A DNA stretch of 64,000 nt from a bacterium. GTDB lineage: Bacteria > Arandabacterota > Arandabacteria > Arandabacterales > Arandabacteraceae. Where the stretch lies: NCBI GenBank assembly GCA_029933125.1, contig JAOZOU010000002.1, positions 172,281 through 236,280 on the forward strand, given 5' to 3'. The stretch's first letter is position 1; every line of letters begins with the position of its first letter. Positions 55,147-64,000 of the stretch are shown one piece after another. Position numbers and translations under genes: made by a program. Under the pieces are notes generated by a model. It was not told the origin of the DNA. It worked only from the letters and a program-made list of their open reading frames with translations, and ran no database searches.

Positions 55147-56238
55147 GTGAGAGAGCACGTTAGGTTCTTCCTCAAAATGACTTTGACATTCACAATTGCT
55201 ATGGTGTTACTTGAACTCTTCTTGCGATTCTCTGCCACAACAACGCCATCCGTTTTGGTTGATGATGATATGTTTGGCAAGATGATGAAGCCTTCCACTG
55301 ACGTAACGTTTGTCAATGAGGGTCTGCGAATTGGCAGGATCAATCGTTATGGCTATCTTGGACCTGCTTATGCTCCACGCAAGGAAGAAGGAACGGTAAG
55401 AATAGCACTTATGGGGGATTCCTATGTTGCAGGTCACCACCTTTTCGATAGGCATCACTTTAGGTATCTCCTTGAGCAGGGGCTCAATCAACTCTGTGAT
55501 AGTCACGTCGAGGTGCTCAATTTTGGCTTTCCTGCCCTCAACTTTGAACAGATGTACCTATACTATGAAGTTTTTGCCAGAAAGTTCGCACCTGATTTTG
55601 TCATCTATGTTATCGGGACAAGCAGTCTCAATCAGCCGAGTGATGAGGTTGGCCCTCGTTTAGTTGTTACAGATGATTCTGTCCATATCAGCTATGCTTT
55701 CAGATCGAGTAAGCGATTCGCTATTTCAAAGCGTTTGAGTCCCTTGAAACGTCTGGCCCTTTACTCACTGCTGCGCAAGGGGAAACAAATCTATGATCGT
55801 GGCGATGCTCCCAAGGTAATCTTTGACAAATTCTTTATCCTCGCTCGGGGTTCTGGCAGGAGCGCAGAAAAGCACTCTGTGCCGGTAGAGAGACCCGAGC
55901 GGAAGGCGATCAATAGGGCAATAGTTAGGCAACTCGGCATGAGCAATCGGGAGGGTGGACCAGTCTCAATAATAGTGACTCGTGGTGAGCTGCCGAGGGG
56001 TTTTGTCGAATTTGCGAAAAACAATGGCGTTGCCGTCTGGGATCCTTCCGCAAGGCTCGACAGCCTAGCAAGAAGTGGAATCGATCCCAACTGGTGGGCA
56101 GGTAGCCAGCGCAAGGGGCACTGGAACCAATATGCTCACCGCGTAATAGGCGATTTCTTGGTCCATAAGATGCTTCCCTTCATCAAATCTCTCGCCAAGG
56201 GTCAAAAGACATTGCGTGACCCTGACAGGGCTCCGTAG
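55147..56238 (+). CDS. SGNH/AlgX-like membrane-anchored O-acetyltransferase or esterase
   Basis: A 363-residue protein with one N-terminal helix ('FFLKMTLTFTIAMVLLELFL') and an SGNH-type domain outside. Block I is 'IALMGDSYVAGH' (Ser), and the end has 'RKGHWNQYAHRVIGDFL' with the His of the triad. In AlgJ/AlgX-like systems such a protein moves the acetyl group from MBOAT to the polymer. GTG 55147 sits five bases after GGAGG; the frame from 55081 would overlap the MBOAT gene and hide the signal helix. Confidence 0.82.
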   Translation: MREHVRFFLKMTLTFTIAMVLLELFLRFSATTTPSVLVDDDMFGKMMKPSTDVTFVNEGLRIGRINRYGYLGPAYAPRKEEGTVRIALMGDSYVAGHHLFDRHHFRYLLEQGLNQLCDSHVEVLNFGFPALNFEQMYLYYEVFARKFAPDFVIYVIGTSSLNQPSDEVGPRLVVTDDSVHISYAFRSSKRFAISKRLSPLKRLALYSLLRKGKQIYDRGDAPKVIFDKFFILARGSGRSAEKHSVPVERPERKAINRAIVRQLGMSNREGGPVSIIVTRGELPRGFVEFAKNNGVAVWDPSARLDSLARSGIDPNWWAGSQRKGHWNQYAHRVIGDFLVHKMLPFIKSLAKGQKTLRDPDRAP

Positions 56239-56298
56239 AGCAATTTCCATGCCAAAGATTGAAGCGTGCAGATTTTTAGCCCCGACCCCTCCAGAATG

Positions 56299-56307
56299 TG
56301 GTACAAT
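56299..56307 (+). promoter_or_regulatory. Extended -10 promoter of the GH57 gene
   Basis: TGG-TACAAT (TACAAT at 56302-56307) with an extended TG and no clear -35. It lies 27 bases before the ATG at 56335 and so argues against the longer frame from 56266. Confidence 0.45.
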
Positions 56308-56334
56308 TTGGGGAGTGAAGGAAAGGTTGTGAAG

Positions 56335-59300
56335 ATGAAATATAGTCTTGTGGTTCTTCTCTTGTTTGTAATGGCTGCACCTGCACATGCATCAGGCTAT
56401 AGCATCACTTTGACCGATCCAACCGGTGATGACTATGGTCCGGGGACCTATATCTATCCTCTTGATCCGGTGTTCGCCCCGGGATGCTTCGATATAACAA
56501 GGCTTACGGTTCGGGAGGTTGGTAGGAATCTACATTTCGAAGTTGAGATTGCTGGAGAAATAACTGACCCCTGGGGCTCAGGCGCGGGCTTCTCGCTTCA
56601 AAGCATCGATATCTACATCGATAAAGATGGCATATCTGGATCAGGCTCAACGGCGAGTCTTGAGCGGAGAAATTTGACCTTCTCAGCATCAAGTGCATGG
56701 GAATACGTTATCTGGTGCGCACCACCGTTTGATGGTTTTCAAACCCATGTTATCGACTCGCAAGGCAATACCTACCACGATGGTATCACTGTAAGTGCTG
56801 ATGAGAGCAGTGACGTTATAACTATCAATGTACCTGAGGCAATAATTGGCACCCCAACCTCATCCTGGCATTACATCTGCCTTATGCTTAGTCAGAACGG
56901 ATACGAGCTCGGAAGAGTGAGGCCTGTCCTGAAGAATGTAGGGCAATGGGTCTTAGGGGGAGGTGATGATAGCCAGTATGATTCAAATGTGATTGATATG
57001 GTTGCTGAAGCGGGAGTCAATCAGGAGGCTTTGCTTGCCAATTACGATCCTGAGACACGAGTTCAGCCGATTCTCATAAACAGAGTTGATGCTTCTTCTC
57101 CCGATATAGACCACTCACCTCCATCTGGCTGGGAAGCACACCAGCCTCTGATTGTAACCGCAGAGATAAGTGATGATGTTGTAACGTCGGTAACGCTTTT
57201 CTATCGGATGCCAAACGAGACCTATGATTCAACCGATTTTGTACGCACGAGTGCTACGCACTGGGAAGCAAAAGTGGCAGGGTCGGAAGTTGTTGAACCG
57301 GCTCTCGAGTATTACATCTTTGCGACAGATGCAACCAATCCGGCAACCTTGCCCGACTCATCCAATCCTTTTTCTATACCCGTTGCTCCTGATACAACCC
57401 CACCACTCATTGAGGGTTTTGAAGTCGATCCAGCTATTTTCTCCCCTAATGGTGACAATTATAAGGATTTCACCTCGGTGACTTTGAAGGTCAGTGAACC
57501 CAGCCATTTAAGTGTTACTGTAAGGGATTCGAGCGGGGCTTTCGTAAGGAGTCTTGCTGAGAGCACCTTTGCAGAAAGCACTCTTACAGTTACGTGGGAT
57601 GGCAGGGATTCCTCATCGCAGGTTGTGGGAAACGGAACCTACTGGATTGTCGCACGGGCTGAGGATCTTGCCTTCCACCCTGGACAAGCCGAATCGAGCA
57701 CAGTTGAGATCGATTTGAACCAACCTGCAAGGCAAATTGATGTAATTCTCCTTTTCCATGCCAATCAGAATCTAGTCCCTTATGGGAGAGCCGCAAATCT
57801 TGCTTGCTACAAGGGGGTGCTCACAACCCTGAGAGCACATCCTTCACTCAGGTTTGTCATCCATTTCTCAGGATCGCTTCTGAGTGATCTTCTCTGGTTT
57901 GATCCTGAAACCATTGATATCCTTCGGCAGGGGATTGCAGATGGGCAATTTGAGATTGTCGGTAGCACATACATTCAGAATATCATCTACTCAACGCGAC
58001 TTAGCCCGGACGACTTTCAATTCAATCAACATCAGATAGCTCTCCACAAGAGTCTGATTGAGCATGTGCTTGGCAGGTCTCCGGTGAGCTTCTGGAATCC
58101 AGAAAGGGTATGGACACAAAATATCGTGAAGCTCCTTACCGACAATGGTTACACAACCGTTCAGGTCGAGGATCACATACTCTGGGATAGCGGGATATCG
58201 GGTAGCGAATATGCTGTGAGGACGACAACTTACAACGGAAAATCTGTATATGTCTTCACAGATGACAAGATCTTTGAAGGCATGATAAATGGGGCTATCG
58301 ACAGTGGTGACACATCAAGCGTCCTCGGCTTCCTCCATCATCTATATCTTGAGGATGTAGATGATCTCTATGCAGTTTGCTACCACGAGGACATGGAGGC
58401 AACTGGGCTTTGGGATTATGAAAATGGTGAAGATCCTGCAATCGATCTTGCCAATCTTGACAAGCTCCTGACAGCCTTTGAAAACAATCCGTGGATAAGG
58501 GTGACAACCTATTCAGAGTTTCTCCAGAACCACCACATCTATGAAGAGGTGACACCCATCGTCGATGGTGCAGCTGACTGGATGGGGCGCGATGCCTGGT
58601 TCGATGAGAACAGTGAGCCTGAGGCCCAAGCATACAGACAGTTCTTCGATACCATCCGAGACACAATTAATGCAATTCATGCAACCTTCCCATCCTATGC
58701 TCCTGACACCCTGTCTGCTCGGCACCTGATTGACTATGCCTGGTTTACGCTTTGTGCTCATCAGTACGAATTCGCCGTGCATGGTTATCAGGGGATAGTG
58801 GGTACAACTCAGTGGGATCTTGCTCGCTGCGCTCTCGTTAGTGCCAGGGCCGCACGGGAAGCACTTCAAGGAGTGCCCCACTCCTTCGTGGGTGACATAA
58901 ACTCCGATGGCATTGATGAGATAGTGATTGTGACCGATGGGGACATGTTCGTCTTCTCGCCCTACGGTGGAAGATTGCTCTACTGGTTTGACCTGGAAGA
59001 AGGGACACAAGATGTTGGCAATGAGAATTTCATGACGAGCTACGGCGAAACCTATACGGATGATGCCAGATATGTTGAGCCAACCATTGGTTGCCAGGCT
59101 TATTCCTGGCTGTGTGGTAACATGATATTTCCCGAGATTCACACGTGGAGGTTCGAGGCGAGGCGAAGATGTCTGAACGATTCAATCTGGATCGATGGTT
59201 CACCTCAGGGTGACCTTGCTGATACAGAGCTTACCTACAGTCTCGATTCCACAAGTGTTGAGTTCTATTATTCGCTTGGACCAATAGATGTAACCAAGCA

Positions 59301-59964
59301 CATAAGCACCTCGCTTCACAACATCGCAGTAGAATATGTTTTCGAATCAAGTGCTTCCAGCCTAACGACTATTGAGATAGGTGTTGAAAATGGGCTCTCA
59401 CCCGATTGCCTGAATGTCCTCTTCAATGGCAGGCAATCTCTTAAGTACTGGGATGGAACTGATACCTCAAGTGTTTTCTATCCCTCGATGCGGGGCGCTG
59501 TCAACGTTGTAAGTGGGAAGGGGCTACTTTTTGAGTTTATGACTCAGCCCGATAAGATAACGGCGGAGGATAATGTCTTCGGTCTTGAGATAAGCCCTTA
59601 CTGGACACTCGATGTACCTCCCTTCGGCAACAGCTCTCTAACCGTCGCCCTAAGCATAGGGTCCTTCTCTGGCCTGAAGCCACCACCGAGAGAGCATGGA
59701 AACCTCATCATCAAACCCAACCCCTTCAACAGGTATGTCATGATCCTCTATAATGGGCAAAAGCATACACCAACCCATCTTCGTATTTACGACACAATGG
59801 GAAGGCTTGTTCGTGTCCTTGATGGTAAGAAAGCCTCAGCTGGGTACTTATTTACATGGAATGGACATGACTCCTTTGGCAGACAGGTGGCTAATGGGGT
59901 TTACTTTGTGAGGATTGTTCCATCAAGGACGCCAGTTGAAGCCAAAGTCATTCTGGCGCGCTAG
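56335..59964 (+). CDS. Very large secreted GH57-type glycoside hydrolase with accessory domains
   Basis: A 1,209-residue exported protein. Signal peptide 'MKYSLVVLLLFVMAAPAHAS'. About 20-235: a domain like the C-terminal part of glucodextranase ('PVFAPGCFDITRLTVREVG', 'IDIYIDKDGISGSGS'). About 362-465: a FlgD-like Ig domain ('FSPNGDNYKDFTSVTLKV'). About 470-800: a GH57 barrel with 'HANQNLVPY', 'HFSGSLL', 'FWNPERVW' (Glu near 589, likely nucleophile) and 'VQVEDHI' (Asp near 613, likely acid). A Ca-binding-like 'GDINSDGIDEIVIV' leads the amylase-type beta domain. The end (about 1122-1209, 'IKPNPFNRYVMILY', 'WNGHDSFGRQVANGVYFVRI') is a FlgD-like sorting tail. Alpha-glucan is the likely substrate; this is from the family. 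Confidence 0.85.
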   Translation: MKYSLVVLLLFVMAAPAHASGYSITLTDPTGDDYGPGTYIYPLDPVFAPGCFDITRLTVREVGRNLHFEVEIAGEITDPWGSGAGFSLQSIDIYIDKDGISGSGSTASLERRNLTFSASSAWEYVIWCAPPFDGFQTHVIDSQGNTYHDGITVSADESSDVITINVPEAIIGTPTSSWHYICLMLSQNGYELGRVRPVLKNVGQWVLGGGDDSQYDSNVIDMVAEAGVNQEALLANYDPETRVQPILINRVDASSPDIDHSPPSGWEAHQPLIVTAEISDDVVTSVTLFYRMPNETYDSTDFVRTSATHWEAKVAGSEVVEPALEYYIFATDATNPATLPDSSNPFSIPVAPDTTPPLIEGFEVDPAIFSPNGDNYKDFTSVTLKVSEPSHLSVTVRDSSGAFVRSLAESTFAESTLTVTWDGRDSSSQVVGNGTYWIVARAEDLAFHPGQAESSTVEIDLNQPARQIDVILLFHANQNLVPYGRAANLACYKGVLTTLRAHPSLRFVIHFSGSLLSDLLWFDPETIDILRQGIADGQFEIVGSTYIQNIIYSTRLSPDDFQFNQHQIALHKSLIEHVLGRSPVSFWNPERVWTQNIVKLLTDNGYTTVQVEDHILWDSGISGSEYAVRTTTYNGKSVYVFTDDKIFEGMINGAIDSGDTSSVLGFLHHLYLEDVDDLYAVCYHEDMEATGLWDYENGEDPAIDLANLDKLLTAFENNPWIRVTTYSEFLQNHHIYEEVTPIVDGAADWMGRDAWFDENSEPEAQAYRQFFDTIRDTINAIHATFPSYAPDTLSARHLIDYAWFTLCAHQYEFAVHGYQGIVGTTQWDLARCALVSARAAREALQGVPHSFVGDINSDGIDEIVIVTDGDMFVFSPYGGRLLYWFDLEEGTQDVGNENFMTSYGETYTDDARYVEPTIGCQAYSWLCGNMIFPEIHTWRFEARRRCLNDSIWIDGSPQGDLADTELTYSLDSTSVEFYYSLGPIDVTKHISTSLHNIAVEYVFESSASSLTTIEIGVENGLSPDCLNVLFNGRQSLKYWDGTDTSSVFYPSMRGAVNVVSGKGLLFEFMTQPDKITAEDNVFGLEISPYWTLDVPPFGNSSLTVALSIGSFSGLKPPPREHGNLIIKPNPFNRYVMILYNGQKHTPTHLRIYDTMGRLVRVLDGKKASAGYLFTWNGHDSFGRQVANGVYFVRIVPSRTPVEAKVILAR

Positions 59965-60001
59965 CCCCGACCTAGCTAAGGCGCCACCAATTGTTCCTTT
60001 C

Positions 60002-60031
60002 TTGACATGGGCTCTTGGGCTATGCTACTAC
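60002..60031 (+). promoter_or_regulatory. Candidate promoter of the anion/sodium carrier gene
   Basis: TTGACA (60002-60007), 18 bases, TACTAC (60026-60031), some 30 bases before the TTG start at 60060. Confidence 0.5.
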
Positions 60032-60059
60032 GTCAACCCGTGACGGAGAGGACTAGAGA

Positions 60060-61364
60060 TTGCTGACTTTGGTTTTTGTATCAGTAGTCTTCATTGCTAC
60101 CTATGCTGTGCTTGCGTTTCAGAAGCAAAAGCGAGCACGAATAGTCTGGATCGCCATCGCCCTGCTAGCAATTTTCAACTTCACCCTTGCCGACGCACCT
60201 TTCTGGAAGGCTGTGAGCGAGCCTTTAGGTGATATCAACTGGAATGTGATCGGGATATTTATCGGAACATTCTGGGTCGCTGAAGCATTCACAGTATCGC
60301 TTGTGCCGAGGCGTCTGGCAAGTGCAATTGTGAGAAGGGCGAAATCGGTTGGGATTGCTATTGTTCTGCTTGCAGGGCTTGCAGGTCTGCTTTCAGCCTT
60401 TGTTGAGAATGTTGCAACCGTTCTAATTCTTGCCCCCATAGCAATAGAGATGGCGAGAGGGTTGGGGGTTAGCCCGGTTCCTTTTTTGATTTCAATTGCC
60501 GTATCATCAAATCTTCAGGGCACAGCAACTCTCATCGGTGACCCTCCGAGCATGATTCTTGCGGCACATATGAAACTCAATTTCAATGATTTCATTGTAC
60601 TAAATGGTAAGCCTAGCATCTTCTTTGCAGTGGAGATTGGTGCCATCGCATCTCTTGGGGTACTATTTCTGATTTTCAGAAGATACCGCCAGCATGTTAC
60701 TTATCCTCCGCAGGTGAGCGTGGTGAGCTGGTTCCCTGCATCTATGCTCATTCTTATGATTGTTGCCCTTGCAATCTCTCCAGTTTTTGATCCCGATTTC
60801 CGATTTCTAGCAGGCGCAATCTGTGTTGGCTTCGGAATCATCTCGAAACTCTGGGAACGCAGGCTAGGTGAGGATAGGCCGATTGCCTATGTCACAAGAA
60901 CTCTTCGGCAGATCGACTGGGACACAACACTTTTTCTGATTGCAATCTTCGTCTTTGTAGGTGCGCTTACAAGGGCTGGGGTAATCGAACGCATGGCAGA
61001 TGCAGCTCAGGATGTCATAGGCTCAAGACCTCTTGTAGGTTTTAATCTCATCGTGTGGGTTTCCGTGCTGGTATCGGCATTTGTTGACAATGTACCATAC
61101 ATAACAGCTATGCTACCTGTGACAACATTGCTTGCTCAGCGTCTCGGGATTGCCACGTATCTCTTCCCGTTTGGGCTGCTGATCGGAAGCTGTCTTGGTG
61201 GCAACATCACCCCGATAGGAGCAGCTGCGAATATAGTTGCTGTTGGCTATCTTACCAGGCAGGGCTATAGAACTTCCTTCATTGACTTTGCAAAGATCGG
61301 GCTCCCCTTCACTCTCGCCGCCACAGCTGCAGCCTCTGCCTTTACGTGGCTCGTATGGAGCTGA
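60060..61364 (+). CDS. ArsB/NhaD/CitMHS-superfamily ion transporter
   Basis: A 434-residue inner-membrane carrier with about eleven helices in two repeats. 'VENVATVLILAPIAIEMARG' and 'SSNLQGTATLIGDPPSMIL' in the first half match 'VDNVPYITAMLPV' and 'LGGNITPIGAAANIVAVG' in the second: the paired hairpins of the ArsB/NhaD/SLC13 group. The family includes arsenite exporters, Na+/H+ antiporters and citrate carriers; I cannot choose between them. The start is TTG 60060 with GGAGAGGA upstream. It is a single gene with its own promoter. Confidence 0.85.
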   Translation: MLTLVFVSVVFIATYAVLAFQKQKRARIVWIAIALLAIFNFTLADAPFWKAVSEPLGDINWNVIGIFIGTFWVAEAFTVSLVPRRLASAIVRRAKSVGIAIVLLAGLAGLLSAFVENVATVLILAPIAIEMARGLGVSPVPFLISIAVSSNLQGTATLIGDPPSMILAAHMKLNFNDFIVLNGKPSIFFAVEIGAIASLGVLFLIFRRYRQHVTYPPQVSVVSWFPASMLILMIVALAISPVFDPDFRFLAGAICVGFGIISKLWERRLGEDRPIAYVTRTLRQIDWDTTLFLIAIFVFVGALTRAGVIERMADAAQDVIGSRPLVGFNLIVWVSVLVSAFVDNVPYITAMLPVTTLLAQRLGIATYLFPFGLLIGSCLGGNITPIGAAANIVAVGYLTRQGYRTSFIDFAKIGLPFTLAATAAASAFTWLVWS

Positions 61365-61380
61365 CTCCGACCTTTAGGCT

Positions 61381-61409
61381 TTGACTTGAGCAAACCAGTC
61401 AAGTAAACT
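61381..61409 (+). promoter_or_regulatory. Promoter of the nucleotide-sugar operon
   Basis: TTGACT (61381-61386), 17 bases, TAAACT (61404-61409). The ugd ATG lies about 60 bases downstream with GGGGAGG before it. Confidence 0.55.
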
Positions 61410-61470
61410 CTTATGATAGACTTGCTTAAAGCCGAAGATAAAAGCGAAGAAATCTGTCTGGGGAGGTGCT

Positions 61471-62787
61471 ATGTATAACATCTGTGTTGCTGGAACAGGC
61501 TACGTTGGTTTGGTAACCGGTGCGTGCCTTGCCGACTTCGGAAATAGTGTTACGTGTGTGGATATCGATAATTCAAAGATAGAAAGACTTAAGCGTTCAG
61601 AAGTCCCCTTCTATGAGCCTGGTCTGCAGGAGATAGTCAAGCGCAATGTTGAAAGAGGAAGGCTTTCCTTCTCAACAGATGTGGGCAAAGGCATCGAGGA
61701 TTCAACTGTGATCTTCGTTGCCGTTGGAACACCTATGAGTCCTGAGGGGCAGGCTGATCTTTCCTATGTCGAGATGGTTGCTCGCAGCGTTGGTGAACAT
61801 CTCAACGGATACAAGGTGGTTGTACTTAAGAGTACTGTCCCGGCTGGAACATCCAATCTTGTTGAGCGCATCATAGGCGAAACCTCAACGAGCAATCACG
61901 ACTTCGATGTCGTCTCCAATCCAGAGTTCTTAAGGGAGGGCTCTGCGGTTGAAGATTTCATGCAACCGGATCGCATCGTTCTTGGAGCATCGAGCGAGCG
62001 GGCACTAGAGGTGATGCGAGAGATCTACCGTCCGCTGATTCTGCAAGATATACCTGTTGTTGAGACGGATGTGAAGACTTCCGAGATGATCAAATATGCC
62101 TCCAACGCCTTCCTGGCCACGAAGATTTCCTTCATAAATGAGATTGCTAACATTTGTGAAAGAATTGGTGCAGATGTTTCTGTTGTGGCTCGTGCAATGG
62201 GCCTTGACAATAGGATCGGCCCACGATTCCTGAGGGCTGGAGCCGGCTATGGTGGCTCGTGCTTCCCTAAGGACACCCGTGCTCTAGTTAAAACAGCAGA
62301 AGCCGTTGGCTACGATCTTAAGATAGTAAAAGCCGCTATTCGGGTTAACGGTGAACAACGCCTTCACATGGTTGAGCTCATTGAGAAAGCGATGGGCTCA
62401 GTCGGGGGAAAGACAATCGCCATACTCGGGCTTGCTTTCAAACCAGATACCGATGATCTTAGGGAGGCACCAGCGCTGGATATAGCTTCTGCCCTTCAGA
62501 GCAAGGGAGCAAAACTTAAGGCCTATGACCCAGTTGCCATGGATCAGGCAAAGGCGTTGCTTAAGGATGTTGAATTTTCAAGGGACGTCTTTGAGGCTGT
62601 CAGGGATGCTGATGCAGCAGTCTTCGTAACCGAATGGAATGAATTCAGGGATCTTGATTTAGTCAAGGTGAGGGGCTTGATGAAATCACCAACCGTCATC
62701 GACTGCCGCAATATCTATGAGCCCTTGAGGATGAGAGGGTTGGGATTCAGATACTATAGTGTGGGACGGCCATCAACGGAGGGTTGA
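61471..62787 (+). CDS. ugd: UDP-glucose 6-dehydrogenase
   Basis: A 438-residue UDP-glucose/UDP-sugar dehydrogenase that makes UDP-glucuronate by two NAD-linked oxidations. 'AGTGYVGLVTGACLADFG' (NAD fold) at the start; 'NPEFLREGSAVEDFMQPDRI'; the catalytic Cys in 'GAGYGGSCFPKDTRAL' near 262; 'LGLAFKPDTDDLREAPAL' in the C-terminal domain. All are standard. It opens a nucleotide-sugar group with rmlC and rmlB, feeding surface polysaccharide. Confidence 0.94.
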   Translation: MYNICVAGTGYVGLVTGACLADFGNSVTCVDIDNSKIERLKRSEVPFYEPGLQEIVKRNVERGRLSFSTDVGKGIEDSTVIFVAVGTPMSPEGQADLSYVEMVARSVGEHLNGYKVVVLKSTVPAGTSNLVERIIGETSTSNHDFDVVSNPEFLREGSAVEDFMQPDRIVLGASSERALEVMREIYRPLILQDIPVVETDVKTSEMIKYASNAFLATKISFINEIANICERIGADVSVVARAMGLDNRIGPRFLRAGAGYGGSCFPKDTRALVKTAEAVGYDLKIVKAAIRVNGEQRLHMVELIEKAMGSVGGKTIAILGLAFKPDTDDLREAPALDIASALQSKGAKLKAYDPVAMDQAKALLKDVEFSRDVFEAVRDADAAVFVTEWNEFRDLDLVKVRGLMKSPTVIDCRNIYEPLRMRGLGFRYYSVGRPSTEG

Positions 62788-62788
62788 G

Positions 62789-63250
62789 ATGGATCTTATA
62801 GAAGGCGTTGCTGTCAAGAAACTAAGGGTGATCCCCGATGAACGGGGTTTTGTAATGGAGATGCTCCGCTGTGATGATGAGATATTCCAGAAATTCGGAC
62901 AGGTCTATCTTTCAGTGGCGTACCCTGGAGTCGTGAAGGGATGGCACTATCATAAGAAGCAAACTGACAACTTTGTCGTTGTAAAGGGCATGCTTAAAGT
63001 TGTGCTTTACGATCAGCGTCAAGGTTCACCAACCCATGGCGTGATAAATGAGTTCTTCATGGGTGAGAAGAATCCCATTCTCGTTGTCATTCCGCCCATG
63101 GTTGTTCACGGTGTAAAAGCTATAGGAACCGAACCTGGCTATCTTGTAAATTGCCCGACTGAGCCTTACAACCACGAAAGTCCCGATGAGTACAGGATAT
63201 CCCCTCACAGTGGGGAGATTCCTTATGATTGGAGCAGAAAGGATGGTTAG
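62789..63250 (+). CDS. rmlC: dTDP-4-dehydrorhamnose 3,5-epimerase-like cupin
   Basis: A 153-residue RmlC-type sugar epimerase. 'VIPDERGFVMEML' opens the fold, 'VVKGWHYHKKQTDNFVVVKG' carries the active His region, 'VLYDQRQGSPTHG' and 'IPPMVVHGVKAIG' follow. It is somewhat short (usual 180), with a compressed C-terminus, so it might epimerise a related dTDP sugar. ATG 62789 stands next to GGAGGG; an earlier in-frame ATG overlaps ugd. It precedes rmlB by three bases. Confidence 0.85.
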   Translation: MDLIEGVAVKKLRVIPDERGFVMEMLRCDDEIFQKFGQVYLSVAYPGVVKGWHYHKKQTDNFVVVKGMLKVVLYDQRQGSPTHGVINEFFMGEKNPILVVIPPMVVHGVKAIGTEPGYLVNCPTEPYNHESPDEYRISPHSGEIPYDWSRKDG

Positions 63251-63253
63251 CCA

Positions 63254-64000
63254 ATGGTAAGGAAACTTCTGGTCACAGGCGGCGCCGGTTTTATAGGTAG
63301 CAATTTTACGAGATACCTTCTTCGTAAGTATGAAAATATAGAGGTTATTGTGCTTGATAAGCTCACATATGCTGGCAATCTTGACAACCTCAAGGAGGTT
63401 GAAAACGATCCACGCTACACTTTCGTGCGTGGCGATATCTGTGATGCCAAGATCGTTGAAGAGGTGATGAAGGGTTGTGACTGCGTAATAAACTTTGCTG
63501 CCGAGACCCATGTAGATAGATCCATTGGTGACCCTTCTAGCTTCATTATGACAGATGTCTATGGTACCTACATTCTCCTCGAGGCAACCCGCAAGCTCAG
63601 GATACCCAAGTTCATCCAGATTTCCACTGATGAGGTCTATGGTGATGCGCGAGGTGAGCCGTCACGTGAGGATTCACCCCTTATGCCTCAGAGTCCATAT
63701 GCGGCAAGCAAGGCAGGTGCAGATCGCCTAGCCTATTCCTACTATGTGACCTATGGTACCCCTGTTGTAATCACGCGTTGCAGCAACAACTATGGTCCCA
63801 ATCAGTATCCTGAGAAGATGGTCTCACTTTTCATCACCAATGCCATAGAGGATAAACCCTTGCCTGTCTATGGCACAGGAGAGAATACAAGGGACTGGAT
63901 ATATGTGCTCGATCATGTAAAGGCACTCGATCTCATAATGAATTCAGAGGGGCTTGAGGGGGAAGTGCTCAACATTGGCAGTGGTATTGAACTTAGCATC
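63254..64000 (+). CDS. rmlB: dTDP-glucose 4,6-dehydratase, 5' part
   Basis: The first 249 codons of an extended SDR enzyme, cut by the right edge. 'LLVTGGAGFIGSNFTRYLL' binds NAD, 'NFAAETHVDRSIGDP' and 'QISTDEVYGD' hold the active Thr-Asp-Glu, and 'YAASKAGADRLA' the YxxxK. 'SNNYGPNQYPEKMVSLFI' fits RmlB well. It makes dTDP-4-keto-6-deoxyglucose, substrate of the epimerase just upstream. The ATG is three bases after the rmlC stop. The C-terminus (about 80 residues) is outside the window. Confidence 0.93.
   Translation, partial: MVRKLLVTGGAGFIGSNFTRYLLRKYENIEVIVLDKLTYAGNLDNLKEVENDPRYTFVRGDICDAKIVEEVMKGCDCVINFAAETHVDRSIGDPSSFIMTDVYGTYILLEATRKLRIPKFIQISTDEVYGDARGEPSREDSPLMPQSPYAASKAGADRLAYSYYVTYGTPVVITRCSNNYGPNQYPEKMVSLFITNAIEDKPLPVYGTGENTRDWIYVLDHVKALDLIMNSEGLEGEVLNIGSGIELSI

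Overview
The window reads as chromosome of a Gram-negative (two-membrane), probably uncultivated bacterium. Signs of two membranes are an RND pump, a PorV-like barrel, lipoproteins with lipoboxes, an AlgI-type O-acyltransferase and dTDP-sugar genes. FlgD-like C-terminal sorting domains, GH57, PyrR, inositol-phosphate synthase, frequent TTG/GTG starts and tightly overlapping operons fit the FCB-like candidate phyla (WOR-3 or TA06 type). That placement is inference. No rRNA, tRNA, CRISPR array, integrase or transposase was seen.

Layout. 1-4.8 kb: end of an RND pump gene, then (minus) an HD-GYP phosphodiesterase and a HEAT-repeat protein that share an N-terminal domain. 5.3-8.3 kb: a fused double malic enzyme, a long inverted repeat and a small HTH protein. 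8.5-15 kb: addB-addA (minus). 15-16.8 kb: relic of a copper-type P-ATPase, a structured stretch with a possible 40-residue ORF, and a zinc-ribbon protein. 16.8-21 kb: first TldD/TldE pair and a PorV-like barrel (minus). 21.2-25.3 kb: operon of radical SAM enzyme, MATE exporter, TIGR04076 protein and HypE/AIR-synthase-like protein. 25.4-28 kb: MFS transporter, small membrane protein and divergent GH53 galactanase. 28.1-38.2 kb: inositol-lipid cassette (CDP-alcohol transferase plus Ino1), tmk, CtpA-type protease, HAD phosphatase, dus, larB, larC, LysM/TPR lipoprotein and an EcfA1/EcfA2 pair without EcfT. 38.2-47.8 kb: the pyrimidine operon pyrR-B-C-(LUD)-(TPR lipoprotein)-K-D-F-E, then a DUF2284 protein and an M50 protease. 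47.7-53.2 kb (minus): second TldD/TldE pair, a structured intergenic element, a protein of six PAS domains and a short basic ORF. 53.7-64 kb: O-acetylation pair, a very large secreted GH57 protein, an ArsB/NhaD-type carrier, ugd, rmlC and a truncated rmlB.

The best regulatory find is the leader of the pyr operon. It holds a sigma-70 promoter, a hairpin with the architecture of a PyrR-binding loop whose lower strand is the Shine-Dalgarno of a 30-codon leader peptide, an intrinsic terminator inside that peptide, and a leader stop codon overlapping the pyrR start. No alternative antiterminator is evident, so a translating ribosome probably prevents termination and PyrR-UMP would block it. From memory, such a mechanism was proposed for the Thermus pyr cluster.

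Other strong points are the tandem malic enzyme with complementary active-site losses, two separate TldD/TldE operons, several unexplained intergenic RNA-like structures, and a PAS array with no output domain.
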